Assembly: GCA_020632695.1 (NCBI GenBank)
Contig: JACKFB010000003.1
Location: forward strand, 310,001 to 374,000
Length of the DNA stretch: 64,000 nt
Reading direction: 5' to 3'
Origin: Deltaproteobacteria bacterium
GTDB lineage: Bacteria; Myxococcota_A; UBA9042; PHBI01; JACKFB01
The notes under the pieces were generated by a model that was given only the letters and a program-made list of their open reading frames with translations, made no database searches and was not told where the DNA came from. Below are positions 9,192 through 18,041 of the stretch, piece after piece (the stretch's first letter is position 1; each line of letters begins with the position of its first letter). The position numbers and the translations under genes were made by a program.

Positions 9192-10084
9192 CGCGTCTCC
9201 CCCGTTCGAATCGGTAGCGGCAGGATCGCCCGGCTGCGGCGCAGGCGATCGGCGAAGGCCGGCCGCCGGGCCAGCATCCGCGTGTCCATCAGCGGCACGC
9301 TCACCCCGGCGAAGAGCGCCGTGATGGCCACCGGCCCGGCCAGCGTCCACCAGGCGCTCGGGTCGGCCGCCATCGCGAAGAGCCAGAGCCCCCACCACAG
9401 CAGGATCTCGCCGAAGTAGTTGGGGTGTCGCGACCAACGCCAGAGTCCGGTCTCCAGCGTCTGGGCCGGGTCGGTGCGCGCCAGCACGAAGCGGCGGAGC
9501 TGGGCGTCGGCCGTGGCCTCGATGGCGATGGCCGCGCCCGTCACCACGGCCGCCACCGCGTCCAGCCAGCCCGCAGGTCGGCCGCCCGCTCGGATGGCCA
9601 CCCACGCCGACAGGCACCCCAGGAACACCAGCACCGTGGGCATCAGGTGGATGCCCAGCAGGCTCACGATCCAGTAGCCAGCGCCGGTCTTCCCGCGGAT
9701 CTCGACGTAGCGCCAGTCCTCGTGCCCCAGGCCGCTCCACCCGCGCAGGAAGTTCCAGGTCAGGCGCGCCCCCCACGCTCCCAGCGCGAGCAGCACCAGG
9801 GCCTGCCGCAGGCCGGAGCCGCCGTCTCCTGCCACCAGCAGCCAGTACAGCGCGATCGGCAGCGGCGCCACGCTCCAGTACGGGTCGTAGACGCTGGAGT
9901 TGTCGAGCGCGCGGCTGCCGGCGAACACCACCAGCGTCGCCGCGAGGTCCCCGAGCGCCGCAGCCCACACCGGGCCGAGGTGCGCCGCCGCCTGGATCAC
10001 GACCGCGCCCGCGGCCAGCGCCAGCACGTAGATCGCGCCGACGATCGCCACGCTGCGCCCCCAGGTATGCCGCTGCTGCCCCAT
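9188..10084 (-). CDS. DUF1295 / steroid 5-alpha-reductase-like membrane protein
   Basis: The 298-residue product is strongly hydrophobic with six or seven predicted membrane spans. It shows the family signatures GLGHEDWRYVEIRGKTG and WRWSRHPNYFGEILLWWG; the latter is the NADPH-associated C-terminal motif shared with steroid 5-alpha reductases and isoprenylcysteine methyltransferases. The natural substrate of bacterial DUF1295 proteins is unknown; a lipid or isoprenoid is likely. It is transcribed together with the FGE-fold lipoprotein. Confidence 0.9.
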   Translation of the reverse strand: MGQQRHTWGRSVAIVGAIYVLALAAGAVVIQAAAHLGPVWAAALGDLAATLVVFAGSRALDNSSVYDPYWSVAPLPIALYWLLVAGDGGSGLRQALVLLALGAWGARLTWNFLRGWSGLGHEDWRYVEIRGKTGAGYWIVSLLGIHLMPTVLVFLGCLSAWVAIRAGGRPAGWLDAVAAVVTGAAIAIEATADAQLRRFVLARTDPAQTLETGLWRWSRHPNYFGEILLWWGLWLFAMAADPSAWWTLAGPVAITALFAGVSVPLMDTRMLARRPAFADRLRRSRAILPLPIRTGETR

Positions 10085-10376
10085 CGCCCCTCCCGAGCGA
10101 CCTCTATACCGCGCCCGCTCGTCTCACGGGAGGCTCTTCGTCGTTGCCCCTGCGCCTTCGCCGCTGCCCGAGTCATGAAGGGAGGCCCCGTGCGCATGGG
10201 CAGCTACACGGCCCGCGTGGGCCGGCCGCCTCGGGGGGAGGGGCCCTGCGGCCTTGTCCGCGGGGAGGGGGCGCGAGGCGTCCCCTTCTCGACAGGCCCC
10301 CGGCGATTCGCGCGACTTCGCCATCTCCGCGCCCGCGGCCGTTCCCCTGGCCGCCGGGCTCTGCTTCAATGCCGCC

Positions 10377-12149
10377 ATGCTGACCCGCCCGCACCTGACA
10401 CCCAAGGAACGCGCCCGCCGCCGGGCGCTGCTGCGCGAGACCGCCGGCTTCGCCGATCTGGATCAGACCGTGCTGGACGCCGCGCTCGACCGCATCGCCT
10501 CGGTGCGCCTCTTCGCCGGGGAGTGGCTCTTCCGCGGCGGCGAGCCCGGCGACCGCATGTACCTGGTCATGAGCGGGCGGGTGGAGGTCATCCGCGAGGG
10601 CGCCGACTCGGTCCTGGCGGTGGTCGGCCCTGGCGAGACCATCGGCGAGCTGGCCGTGCTGACGCAGGCCGACCGCTCCGCCTCGGTGCGGGCGCTGCGC
10701 GACGCCGAGCTGCTCGAGATCGGCGCCGACCTGCTGGGTGAGCTCCTCGCGCAGCACCCCGCGTTCGGCGCGTCGCTGGCCCGGGTGCTGGCCCGGCGCC
10801 TGCACGACGCGGCGCGCCAGGTCACCCGCCGGCGCCCGCGCCTGGGCGTGCTGGCGGTGATGGTGCTGGGTGACCCGGCGATCGCCGACGAGGTGCTCGC
10901 CCACATCGTCGCCTGCCTCGAACCCGAGGGCCGCGTCGACGTGCTCACCGGCGAGGAGATCCAGAGCGCCGGCCTGGACCCCGACGCCGCCGCCGCGGCC
11001 TACGCCGGCCTGGTCGACCGCCACGAGCACGACGCCGCGGTCACCGTGCTGCACGTGGACGCGCGCGCCGCCTCGCCGTTCTGGGCCCGCTTCGCCCTGC
11101 GACAGGCCGACCGCGTGGTGCTCCTGGTCGACTCCCGCTCCGACACCCGCGACCTGGAGCTGCTGCCCGAGTTCGCCGAGCGCGCCGTCGCCTTCTACGA
11201 CCGCCCGCCCGGCGTGGCGAGCTGGCTTCGCCTGGTGGCACCCGCCAGCCACCACTTCATCGACCCCGGCGCCGACCTCCAGCGCACCGTCGCGCGGATG
11301 ATGCGCCGGCTGGCCGGGCGCTCGCTGGGCGTGGTGCTCTCGGGTGGGGGCGCCCGCGGGCTCGCGCACATCGGCGTCCTCGAGGCCCTCGAGCAGGCGG
11401 GCCTGACCATCGACCGCGTCGCCGGGACCTCGGTCGGCGCGCTCGTCGCCGGCCTGTACGCCACGGGCATCACGCCCTGGGAGATCCGCGACGTCTGCCT
11501 GCGCGAGGTGCGGGCCCCCTTCGACGACTTCACCGTGCCCATGGTCGCGCTCTCGCGGGGGCGACGGATGGAGCGCATGCTGCAACGCATCTACGGCGAC
11601 GCCCTCATCGAGGAGCTATCCATCGACTTCTTCTGCGTCAGCGCCGACCTGGTCAGCGCCCAGGCCGTGGTGCATCGCAGCGGGAGCCTGGCGGCCGCCG
11701 TCGCAGCCAGCGCGTCGATCCCCGGGGTGGCCCCACCGCGCGTGCACGAGGGGCGCCTGCTGGTGGACGGCGGCGTCCTGAACAACCTGCCCACCGACAT
11801 CATGGCCGCCCGCGCCGAGGGCCCCATCATCGCCAGCGACGTGATGAACGACGACGAGGTGGCCCACTCCGGGCGCCCGCATCGCCCCTCGCGCACGATC
11901 GCCCAGCGCCTGGTGCGCCGCCTCCCCGCGGTGGACGCGCGCCTGCCCACCATCGTCGAGACCCTGTCCCGGGCCAGCCTCCTCGGCAGCGTCCACGCGG
12001 CCCACGCCCAGCGGGAGCTGGCCGACCTGGTCATCCTCCCCGACGTCGCCGGTTTCCCCTTCATGGACTTCGGCGCCATCGACCCGCTGATCACCGCAGG
12101 CCGCGAGGCCGCCCGGCACGCCCTGGCCACCGCACCCGACCTGGACTGA
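10377..12149 (+). CDS. cNMP-binding-domain patatin-like phospholipase (NTE type)
   Basis: ATG at 10377 gives 590 residues. Residues about 40-150 form a cyclic-nucleotide-binding domain (LFRGGEPGDRMYLVMSGRVE, GPGETIGELAVL). A middle segment of roughly 160 residues looks like the NTE-family spacer. Residues about 315-490 are a patatin domain: oxyanion loop SGGGARG (about 322-328), nucleophile elbow GTSVG (about 351-355) and the catalytic Asp in VDGGVLNNLP. The enzyme should hydrolyse lyso- or phospholipids in a Ser-Asp dyad mechanism and may be regulated by nucleotide binding or use the domain only as scaffold. The upstream 292-bp spacer shows no gene; a weak -10-like TTCAAT lies 6 bp before the ATG. 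Confidence 0.92.
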   Translation: MLTRPHLTPKERARRRALLRETAGFADLDQTVLDAALDRIASVRLFAGEWLFRGGEPGDRMYLVMSGRVEVIREGADSVLAVVGPGETIGELAVLTQADRSASVRALRDAELLEIGADLLGELLAQHPAFGASLARVLARRLHDAARQVTRRRPRLGVLAVMVLGDPAIADEVLAHIVACLEPEGRVDVLTGEEIQSAGLDPDAAAAAYAGLVDRHEHDAAVTVLHVDARAASPFWARFALRQADRVVLLVDSRSDTRDLELLPEFAERAVAFYDRPPGVASWLRLVAPASHHFIDPGADLQRTVARMMRRLAGRSLGVVLSGGGARGLAHIGVLEALEQAGLTIDRVAGTSVGALVAGLYATGITPWEIRDVCLREVRAPFDDFTVPMVALSRGRRMERMLQRIYGDALIEELSIDFFCVSADLVSAQAVVHRSGSLAAAVAASASIPGVAPPRVHEGRLLVDGGVLNNLPTDIMAARAEGPIIASDVMNDDEVAHSGRPHRPSRTIAQRLVRRLPAVDARLPTIVETLSRASLLGSVHAAHAQRELADLVILPDVAGFPFMDFGAIDPLITAGREAARHALATAPDLD

Positions 12150-12419
12150 GCGGGCCCTCGGGGCGCCCTTCATCTCCGGACCGAGCGAGGCGCCGGGTCA
12201 TGCCCATCGCGGGTCGCAGCGGCTCGGCGGCCGAGGCCGCCGCCCGGGCGGTGGAGGCCGGCCGGCCGCTCTGTTCGCCGTCCTCGTCAGCACCCGCTGC
12301 GCCCGCGAGTCTCCCCGTTGCGTGCGACCTGGACGCTCGCTAATCTGCCTGGCTGGCGCCGGGAGGGGGCCGCTCAGGCGACCCGGCCGCGGTCCGTGTC
12401 GTTGTCTGCGAGGCGTGCG

Positions 12420-13172
12420 ATGGGGCGGAGCCGGGCGAGACCGTGGTGGGTGGCCGCCGCGCTGACGTGGGCGCTGCTGCCGGTGCTCACCACCGCCTTG
12501 GTGTACCTGCGCCCTGCCGGGTGCTGGTTCTACGACCTCCGCCGCGGCGAGCAGTCGTTCTCCGAGTGGGCCACCCTGGCGCAGTACGCCCTGGCCTTCG
12601 CCCTGCTCGCCCCGCGGGTGCGGCGCGTCCGGGGCGCGCTGCGGGCCGCGCTGACGGTGGCGCTGGTCGTGATCGCCCTGGTCTTCCTCGAGGAGGCGAA
12701 CTGGGGGCAGGTGCTCACCGGCCGGGCCCTCTTCTTCGACGGCCAGCAGCGCTCGATCCACACCGCGCTCCAGACCACCGACTTCGGCCCCCTCAACGCG
12801 CTGGTCGCCGTGGTGAGCGAGCTCCCGCCCCTGGCGCTGCTCTTCCTCACCTCGACCTGGCTGCCCCTGCTCCTGCTCCATCGCGCCCGCCCCGCCCCCC
12901 AGGCCTTCTTCGGGCTGCTGTGCCTGCCGGCGATGACCGCGACGCTCACCATCGCGCTCTTCCAGTGGGGCGAGGCCCAGACCGGCCTCTCGGCCCGCTG
13001 CGCGCCCACCCTGGTCGAGGAGATCGTCGAGCTCACCGACGCCACCCTGGTCGCCTTCCTGGCGCTGGTCTGGCGCGCCTTCCCCGAGACCTGCGAGTCC
13101 GGGCCATCCCTGCCGCCGACCGGCCCGGTCCCCCGCGGCCCGGCCTTGACGCCGCAGGGCGCCGCGCCATAG
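12420..13172 (+). CDS. multi-pass membrane protein of unknown function
   Basis: The 250-residue product from the ATG at 12420 has about six hydrophobic helices (e.g. WWVAAALTWALLPVLTTALV, ALTVALVVIALVFLEEANWG, FFGLLCLPAMTATLTIALF) and a Pro-rich tail. The segment FLEEANWGQ followed by polar residues FDGQQRSIHTALQTT is the most distinctive and resembles a family of uncharacterised inner-membrane proteins. A longer reading to 12318 would add an Arg-rich piece and is not favoured. The 270 bp upstream show no gene on either strand. Confidence 0.6.
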   Translation: MGRSRARPWWVAAALTWALLPVLTTALVYLRPAGCWFYDLRRGEQSFSEWATLAQYALAFALLAPRVRRVRGALRAALTVALVVIALVFLEEANWGQVLTGRALFFDGQQRSIHTALQTTDFGPLNALVAVVSELPPLALLFLTSTWLPLLLLHRARPAPQAFFGLLCLPAMTATLTIALFQWGEAQTGLSARCAPTLVEEIVELTDATLVAFLALVWRAFPETCESGPSLPPTGPVPRGPALTPQGAAP

Positions 13173-13201
13173 TCGACGAGCCTGCCGGCCCAGGAGCCCC
13201 C

Positions 13202-13768
13202 GTGAGCGCGTCGCCCCCTCCGATCGTCCGTCTCTTCCTGGCCGCGGCGCTGCTGGCCACGGCGCTGCTGGCCCCGGGGTGCCGCTCGGGGGACGACCGC
13301 GCCGCCGCGGCCGCGCGCGGCGCCGAAGCGCTGCGACCGTTCAAGGCCTCGCTGATGGGTGCGCTGAAGGCGGGGTTGGCCGAGGGCCCGGTCGCGGCCG
13401 TAGAGGCCTGCCACCTGGCCGCGCCCGGCCTCCCAGCGGCTGCCAGCACCGAGGGAGTCACCGTCGGCCGGACCAGCAGCAAGCTGCGCAACCCGGCCAA
13501 CGCGCCCAAGCCGTGGATGAAGCCCCTGCTCGACGAGTACGCGGCCGCGGGACCCGGCGCGCCGCCCCGCGTCGTGCCCCTCGACGGCGATCGCGTCGGC
13601 TACGTCGAGCCCATCGGCGTGCAGCCCATGTGCCTGACCTGCCACGGCGAGTCCCTGGCGCCGGAGGTGGCCGCGGTCATCGCCGAGCGCTACCCGCGCG
13701 ACGAGGCGACCGGCTACACCGAGGGCCAGCTCCGGGGGCTCTTCTGGGTGGAGCTCGACGCGCGCTGA
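13202..13768 (+). CDS. Tll0287-like (DUF3365) heme-c lipoprotein
   Basis: GTG at 13202, 6 bp after a GGAG, starts a lipoprotein signal (LLATALLAPGC). The 188-residue product contains one CxxCH heme-c site (C143-L-T-C146-H147, followed by GESLAPEV) and the DUF3365 pattern VGRTSSKLRNPANAPKPWM and GYVEPIGVQPMCLTCHG, known from the cyanobacterial heme protein Tll0287 and heme-sensor input domains. It would be a membrane-tethered periplasmic c-type heme protein for electron transfer or redox sensing. Confidence 0.85.
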   Translation: MSASPPPIVRLFLAAALLATALLAPGCRSGDDRAAAAARGAEALRPFKASLMGALKAGLAEGPVAAVEACHLAAPGLPAAASTEGVTVGRTSSKLRNPANAPKPWMKPLLDEYAAAGPGAPPRVVPLDGDRVGYVEPIGVQPMCLTCHGESLAPEVAAVIAERYPRDEATGYTEGQLRGLFWVELDAR

Positions 13769-13776
13769 GGGAGGCG

Positions 13777-13790
13777 CGGGCGCTCGCCCG
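13777..13790. terminator. short GC hairpin between convergent genes
   Basis: CGGGC-GCTC-GCCCG, a 5-bp stem and 4-nt loop, nearly fills the 23-bp gap between two convergent genes. No T run. Weak bidirectional terminator candidate. Confidence 0.35.
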
Positions 13791-13791
13791 G

Positions 13792-14901
13792 TCAGGCGCC
13801 GAGGGTGTCCTCGACGAAGGCGCGCAGCCGGTGCACCTGGTCGGCGCCCAGCCCCTGACCGATGAAGGCCGCCCCCGCGATGAACGCGTGCAGGCCGAGC
13901 GCCACGGGCGCCGCCCACAGCGCCCAGGGGGGCTCGCCGATCACCCACTGCGCGAGGCCGTACATCACCCCGCCCAGCCCGCTGAAGGCGACCACGGCGT
14001 GCAGGCCCAGGAAGAAGGTCCAGACGTGCGGGTGCGGGCCGATGCGGCCGTGCAGCCGCGCGCCCTCCTCGGTGTCGGTGAGCATCAGGTCCACCGTCGG
14101 CGACCAGGTGGTGCGCTCGTGCGCCGGGATGCCGAGCTGCACGTGCTTCATCGTGGCGGCGCCGGTCACCGGGCAGCCCGGGTCGGCCAGCGCTCGGCGG
14201 AAGCGCGCGACGATGGTCTCGGCGGGCAGCGGCACGGTGAGCTGGAAGCGCGGACGCAGGCGCGGCGCGTCGTAGCGGGTGGTGCGCCGGGACAGCCAGG
14301 TCGCCGTGGGCGCCCGGAAGCCGTAGTCGACCGGCAGGCGCGGCGGCTCGCCCCCGGTCTGCAGCGCGTGGCGCCAGCGCGACTTGAGCAGGATCGCCTC
14401 CACGCGCAGCGGCAGCCACAGGTCCTCACCCTCCGGCGTCGGCGCGGAGTCCCCGGGCAGTCGGCACTCGAACACCTGCACGGCCTCGGCCACGATGTCC
14501 GGAGGCTCCTCTGCGCCCGCGCTGGCCGCGCGCGTCGAGGGCGCCAGGGCGAAGACGCTGCGTGCCATCCGCTCGGCCGCCGGCCCCGGCGTGCCGAGCA
14601 CCGCCACGTTGGCCATGAAGGCCGGCGTGTCGGGCACGAAGCTCAGCGTCGCCATCCCGCTGCGCAGGACGTTGCGCGCCGTGTGGCTGTCGGCGCGGCA
14701 GCGCAGCAGCAGCGCGTCGGGGGCCAGGTGGGGCGCCGGGAAGCACAGGCTGTAGGGCGCCAGGTTGGGTGCCCCGTCCGGCTCGCGCGTGCCCACCAGG
14801 ACGATCGGCATGGGGAAGAACGACGCGTTCTGGAAGAAGCCGGGCCCGACCGGCATCGCCTCGAAGGCGTCGCCGAGCGGGGAGGGCGCTGACTCGGCCA
14901 C
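13792..14901 (-). CDS. flavin-reductase-like domain fused to a membrane-anchored C-terminal domain
   Basis: GTG at 14901 is preferred to the ORF limit at 15030, as the extra N-terminus is Arg/Ser-rich and overlaps the DUF763 promoter. Residues about 15-200 form an FMN-binding split barrel of the flavin reductase type (MPIVLVGTREPDGAPNLAPYS; RNVLRSGMATLSFV). Residues about 225-369 form a second module beginning RPRFQLTVPLPAETIV with two strong membrane helices (FFLGLHAVVAFSGLGGVMYG and LWAAPVALGLHAFIAGAAFI) and a helical end. I know similar C-terminal pieces as stand-alone uncharacterised proteins. The fusion would fix a flavoprotein to the inner membrane. Confidence 0.65.
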   Translation of the reverse strand: MAESAPSPLGDAFEAMPVGPGFFQNASFFPMPIVLVGTREPDGAPNLAPYSLCFPAPHLAPDALLLRCRADSHTARNVLRSGMATLSFVPDTPAFMANVAVLGTPGPAAERMARSVFALAPSTRAASAGAEEPPDIVAEAVQVFECRLPGDSAPTPEGEDLWLPLRVEAILLKSRWRHALQTGGEPPRLPVDYGFRAPTATWLSRRTTRYDAPRLRPRFQLTVPLPAETIVARFRRALADPGCPVTGAATMKHVQLGIPAHERTTWSPTVDLMLTDTEEGARLHGRIGPHPHVWTFFLGLHAVVAFSGLGGVMYGLAQWVIGEPPWALWAAPVALGLHAFIAGAAFIGQGLGADQVHRLRAFVEDTLGA

Positions 14902-14998
14902 GATGTCCCCCTGGGAGCGCGCGTCCGACGGTGGTGAAGGTGCAGCCCATGATAGCACCCGGGGGCGCCGGCTTTCATCTGCGCCGCGCGACCCGAGC

Positions 14999-15027
14999 TT
15001 GCGCCGACCGCTGAACGCACGTACAGT
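14999..15027 (+). promoter_or_regulatory. candidate sigma-70-type promoter of a leaderless DUF763 transcript
   Basis: TTGCGC at 14999, a 17-bp spacer and TACAGT at 15022-15027. A start site 7 bp downstream would fall on the ATG at 15034, and no ribosome-binding purine run is present before that ATG. The suf promoter has the same -10 hexamer. Inference from spacing and sequence only. Confidence 0.4.
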
Positions 15028-15033
15028 CACGCC

Positions 15034-16398
15034 ATGACGCGACGCACGGGCAGCGCGGACTTGCCGCTACACGGCGGGCGGGTGCCAGCCTGGCTGGCCG
15101 CGCGCATGGCCCGTCTGGGCGCGCTGATCGCCGAGGCCATCATCCTGCGCTGGGGCACCGACGAGCTTCTGCGCCGCCTGGCGCACCCCTTCTGGTTCCA
15201 GAGCTTCGGCGCGGTCATGGGGATGGACTGGCACTCGTCGGGCATCACGACCAGCGTGGTCGGGGCGCTCAAGCGGGGGTTGCGCTCGCGCTCGGACGAG
15301 CTGGGCATCTGGGTGTGCGGTGGGCGTGGGCGGCACTCGCGGCGTACGCCCGATGAGCTGATGGCGGTGGGCGACGCGACCGGGCAGGACGGGGAGGCCC
15401 TGGCCCGGATCAGCCGGCTGGTCGCGAAGGTCGACAGCGCCGCGGTGCAGGACGGCTTCCAGCTCTACCTGCACAGCTTCGTGCTCAGCGCCGGCGGCGG
15501 CTGGGCGGTGGTCCAGCAGGGGATGAACACCGAGACGCGGCAGGCGCGCCGCTACCACTGGCTGTCCGAGGGCGTCACCAGCTTCGTGGAGGCGCCGCAT
15601 TCGGCCATCGACGGCATGGGGGCGCCGGCGCTCGGCGACATCCTCAACCTCACCGACGCCCGGGCCAAGGCGGCGCGGGCGGCCCAGGTCTCCCTGGTGC
15701 AGTCGGGGCCGGATCGCGTCGTCGCGCACCTCGAGCGCCTCCGACGCCTGCCGGTGGCCGCGCCGCGGACGGCGCCGCTGCCGCATCTCGGGCTGCCCGC
15801 ACACCACGAGGTGCGGCGCGAGGACGTCGTGACGCGGCGCCTCTGGGGGAACCTGGCCGCGGCGGCCGACCGCGGGCCCCGCGACTTCGCCGAGCTGCTG
15901 CTGACGCCCGGCGTGGGCGCCCGCACGGTCGAGGCGCTGGCGCTGGTGGCCGAGGTGGTCCACGGCGCGCCGGCCCGCTTCAGCGACCCGGCCCGCTTCT
16001 CGATGGCCCACGGCGGAAAGGACGGCCACCCCTTCCCGGTGCCCCTGGCCGTGTACGACGAGACCCTGCGCGTGATGCGCGACGCGGTGTCGCGGGCGCG
16101 CCTGGGCGAGGACGACCGCATGGCCGCCCTGGCGCGGCTGGACGCCCAGGCCCGCGCGCTGGAGGCCCTGGTGGAGGGGCCCTCCTTCGAGGACTACCTC
16201 GCCGGCGAGCGAGCGGCCTCCTGGCTCTACGGCGGGATGACCGTCGCCGGCCCAGCCCCTCCCACGCCCAAGGCCCCGCCGGGCCCCCGCCCGCGCCCGC
16301 GCCGAGGCGCCCCCGACGCCCAGCTCCCGCTCCCGGGCCTGGGCGCCGCCGCGGAGCCGAGCCAGGGTGGCGTGCCCGACGCCGCCGCGGTAGCGTAG
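15034..16398 (+). CDS. DUF763 domain protein
   Basis: The 454-residue product matches DUF763, a family of unknown function found in archaea and bacteria: DLPLHGGRVPAWL near the start, AIILRWGTDELLRRLAHPFWF, GMDWHSSGITTSVVGALKRG, and the histidine-rich FQLYLHSFVLSAGG..WAVVQQGMN and RRYHWLSEGVTSFVEAPH. A C-terminal tail (about 400-454) is Pro/Ala-rich and probably disordered. The conserved His/Asp residues suggest an enzyme on nucleic acid, but that is speculation. Its start appears leaderless. Confidence 0.9.
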   Translation: MTRRTGSADLPLHGGRVPAWLAARMARLGALIAEAIILRWGTDELLRRLAHPFWFQSFGAVMGMDWHSSGITTSVVGALKRGLRSRSDELGIWVCGGRGRHSRRTPDELMAVGDATGQDGEALARISRLVAKVDSAAVQDGFQLYLHSFVLSAGGGWAVVQQGMNTETRQARRYHWLSEGVTSFVEAPHSAIDGMGAPALGDILNLTDARAKAARAAQVSLVQSGPDRVVAHLERLRRLPVAAPRTAPLPHLGLPAHHEVRREDVVTRRLWGNLAAAADRGPRDFAELLLTPGVGARTVEALALVAEVVHGAPARFSDPARFSMAHGGKDGHPFPVPLAVYDETLRVMRDAVSRARLGEDDRMAALARLDAQARALEALVEGPSFEDYLAGERAASWLYGGMTVAGPAPPTPKAPPGPRPRPRRGAPDAQLPLPGLGAAAEPSQGGVPDAAAVA

Positions 16399-16427
16399 GG
16401 GCCTCTTCCACGCTCGCCGGAGGCTCC

Positions 16428-16964
16428 ATGCGCGCCGACCCGCCCTTCGCCATCGTCCTCGCCGCGGCCCTCGCGGCCGCGATGACCTTGCTCTTCCTGC
16501 TCCCCGGCTGCGGAGGCGCGAAGGGCCAGACCAAGGGCGAGGTCACTCCCGCCACCCTCGCCGGGCCGCCGAAGCCCTGGGAGGAGATGGAGCACAAGGA
16601 GAAGGCCGAGTACATGCGCGACCACGTCGTGCCGGTGATGAAGCCCCTCTTCGTGGCCTTCGACGCGACGGAGTACGCCGAGTTCGGCTGCAAGACCTGC
16701 CACGGGCCCGACGCGCGCGAGCGCGAGTTCCAGATGCCCAACCCCCACAACGAGGTGCTCTACCCCACCGGCTCGCCCGAGCAGCTCCGCACCGTCGCCG
16801 AGCACCCGGAGGCGGTGCGCTTCATGGTGAACGAGGTCGTGCCGACCATGCAGGCGCTCTTGGGCATCGAGCCCTACGATGAGGTGCGCGGCACCGGCTT
16901 CTCCTGCTTCTACTGCCACCCGGCCGGCCAGGTCACCGCGCCGGTGGTGGTGCCCGGCGGCTGA
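16428..16964 (+). CDS. diheme cytochrome c-like lipoprotein
   Basis: The 178-residue product has a signal with lipobox LLPGC (C28), then a helical domain with two CxxCH heme-c sites: C88-K-T-C91-H92 and C160-F-Y-C163-H164. The spacing of about 70 residues and the conserved MKPLF..FD and MPNPHN motifs resemble photosynthetic-reaction-centre-like or di-heme periplasmic cytochromes. It should carry electrons on the periplasmic side, anchored by lipid. 29 bp downstream of DUF763. Confidence 0.82.
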   Translation: MRADPPFAIVLAAALAAAMTLLFLLPGCGGAKGQTKGEVTPATLAGPPKPWEEMEHKEKAEYMRDHVVPVMKPLFVAFDATEYAEFGCKTCHGPDAREREFQMPNPHNEVLYPTGSPEQLRTVAEHPEAVRFMVNEVVPTMQALLGIEPYDEVRGTGFSCFYCHPAGQVTAPVVVPGG

Positions 16965-17107
16965 TCTCGCGGGGGCGGCGCAGGGAACGCGCACCGATCC
17001 GCGACCGCGCGTGACCCGCTGATGCCGCGGGTCTATGCTGCGCGTCGAGTGCGTCCAGGACCATTGCCGGGTCCGGGTCTCCGTGCCAACGCCCTCGAAG
17101 GAAAGCC

Positions 17108-17647
17108 ATGGGCGTCCCGCGTCCGGCGTCGACCCGCGCGGCCCTCGCCACCGCGCTGCTGTGGCTGGTCGCGGTCGGCCTGCTCGACCGGGCCACGCCG
17201 CCCTTCCTGGGCTTGTCGTACTTCTACCTGCCGGCCGCCGCCTTCGTGACCTGGCACGCCGGTCGCCGCGCGGGGGCGACGATCGCCCTGGTGGCCACGG
17301 TGGTGTGGTACCTCGCCGACGCCGAGGGCGTGGACTTCCCGGGCATCCTGGCCCGCGCCTGGAACGCCGGCATCCGGCTCGCCTTCTTCCTGACGGTCGT
17401 CTACCTGCTGGCTGCCCTGCGCGCCACGCTGCGGCGGCAGGACTCCCTCATCACCGAGCTGCGCGACGCGCTGGCCGAGGTCCGCACCCTGCGCGGTCTG
17501 GTGCCGATCTGCGCCTGGTGCAAGAAGATCCGCGACGACGCGGGCTACTGGAAGTCGGTCGAGAGCTTCATCGAGGCGCACACCGAGGCGGAGTTCACCC
17601 ACGGCATGTGCCCCGACTGTCACGAACGGATCAGCTCACAGCGCTGA
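17108..17647 (+). CDS. membrane protein with four-Cys cytoplasmic tail
   Basis: The 179-residue product from the ATG at 17108 (preceded by GGAAAG) has three or four membrane helices in the first 105 residues with a DUF4118/KdpD-like look, a short coiled linker (RRQDSLITELRDALAEVRTL), and a C-terminal module GLVPICAWCKKIRDD..GYW with Cys at 135, 138, 168 and 171. That module is usually seen at the end of response regulators and PAS proteins as a putative zinc or redox site. Here it is joined directly to a membrane domain with no kinase. Possible membrane redox or metal sensor. Confidence 0.7.
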   Translation: MGVPRPASTRAALATALLWLVAVGLLDRATPPFLGLSYFYLPAAAFVTWHAGRRAGATIALVATVVWYLADAEGVDFPGILARAWNAGIRLAFFLTVVYLLAALRATLRRQDSLITELRDALAEVRTLRGLVPICAWCKKIRDDAGYWKSVESFIEAHTEAEFTHGMCPDCHERISSQR

Positions 17648-17657
17648 TCGGCTCCCG

Positions 17658-18041
17658 TCAGGGCGCGGCCTCGATGGCCTTCGCGTACTTCTCGAAGCGC
17701 TCGTGGGCGTCGGGCTTCAGCGCGTAGTCCGGCGAGAGGCCCGAGTGGCACGTCTTGCACGTGATCTTCTCGCCCGTGGCCTTCTTCGCGGCGTTGACGA
17801 AGCCCTTCATCGCCTTCTTGGCGGCCTTCTGCCCGCCCTCGGTGCAGGCCTTCTTCACGATGGCGTGCTTGAACTCCTTGCTCTTGCACGGCGGGGACTC
17901 GCCCGGCGCGTCGGCGCCGTCTCCGTCGTCCAGGCGTGCTGCGCCGGGAGCCGGGTCGCCGAGCGCCATGGCGGGCGCGAACGCCGCGCCGACGGCGAGC
18001 ATCGCGACGGGCACCAGGAGGTAGAGGACGGAACGCTTCAT
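17658..18041 (-). CDS. small monoheme cytochrome c-like exported protein
   Basis: The 127-residue product begins MKRSVLYLLVPVAMLAVGAA, a signal peptide, then an Asp/Gly/Pro linker and a Lys-rich helical domain with C52, C66 and one heme-c motif C95-K-T-C98-H99. The pattern CKTCHSGLSPDYALKPDA is typical of small periplasmic cytochromes of myxobacteria. It converges on the four-Cys membrane protein with 10 bp between stops. The ORF continues to 18170 but the signal peptide fixes the start at 18041. Confidence 0.75.
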   Translation of the reverse strand: MKRSVLYLLVPVAMLAVGAAFAPAMALGDPAPGAARLDDGDGADAPGESPPCKSKEFKHAIVKKACTEGGQKAAKKAMKGFVNAAKKATGEKITCKTCHSGLSPDYALKPDAHERFEKYAKAIEAAP

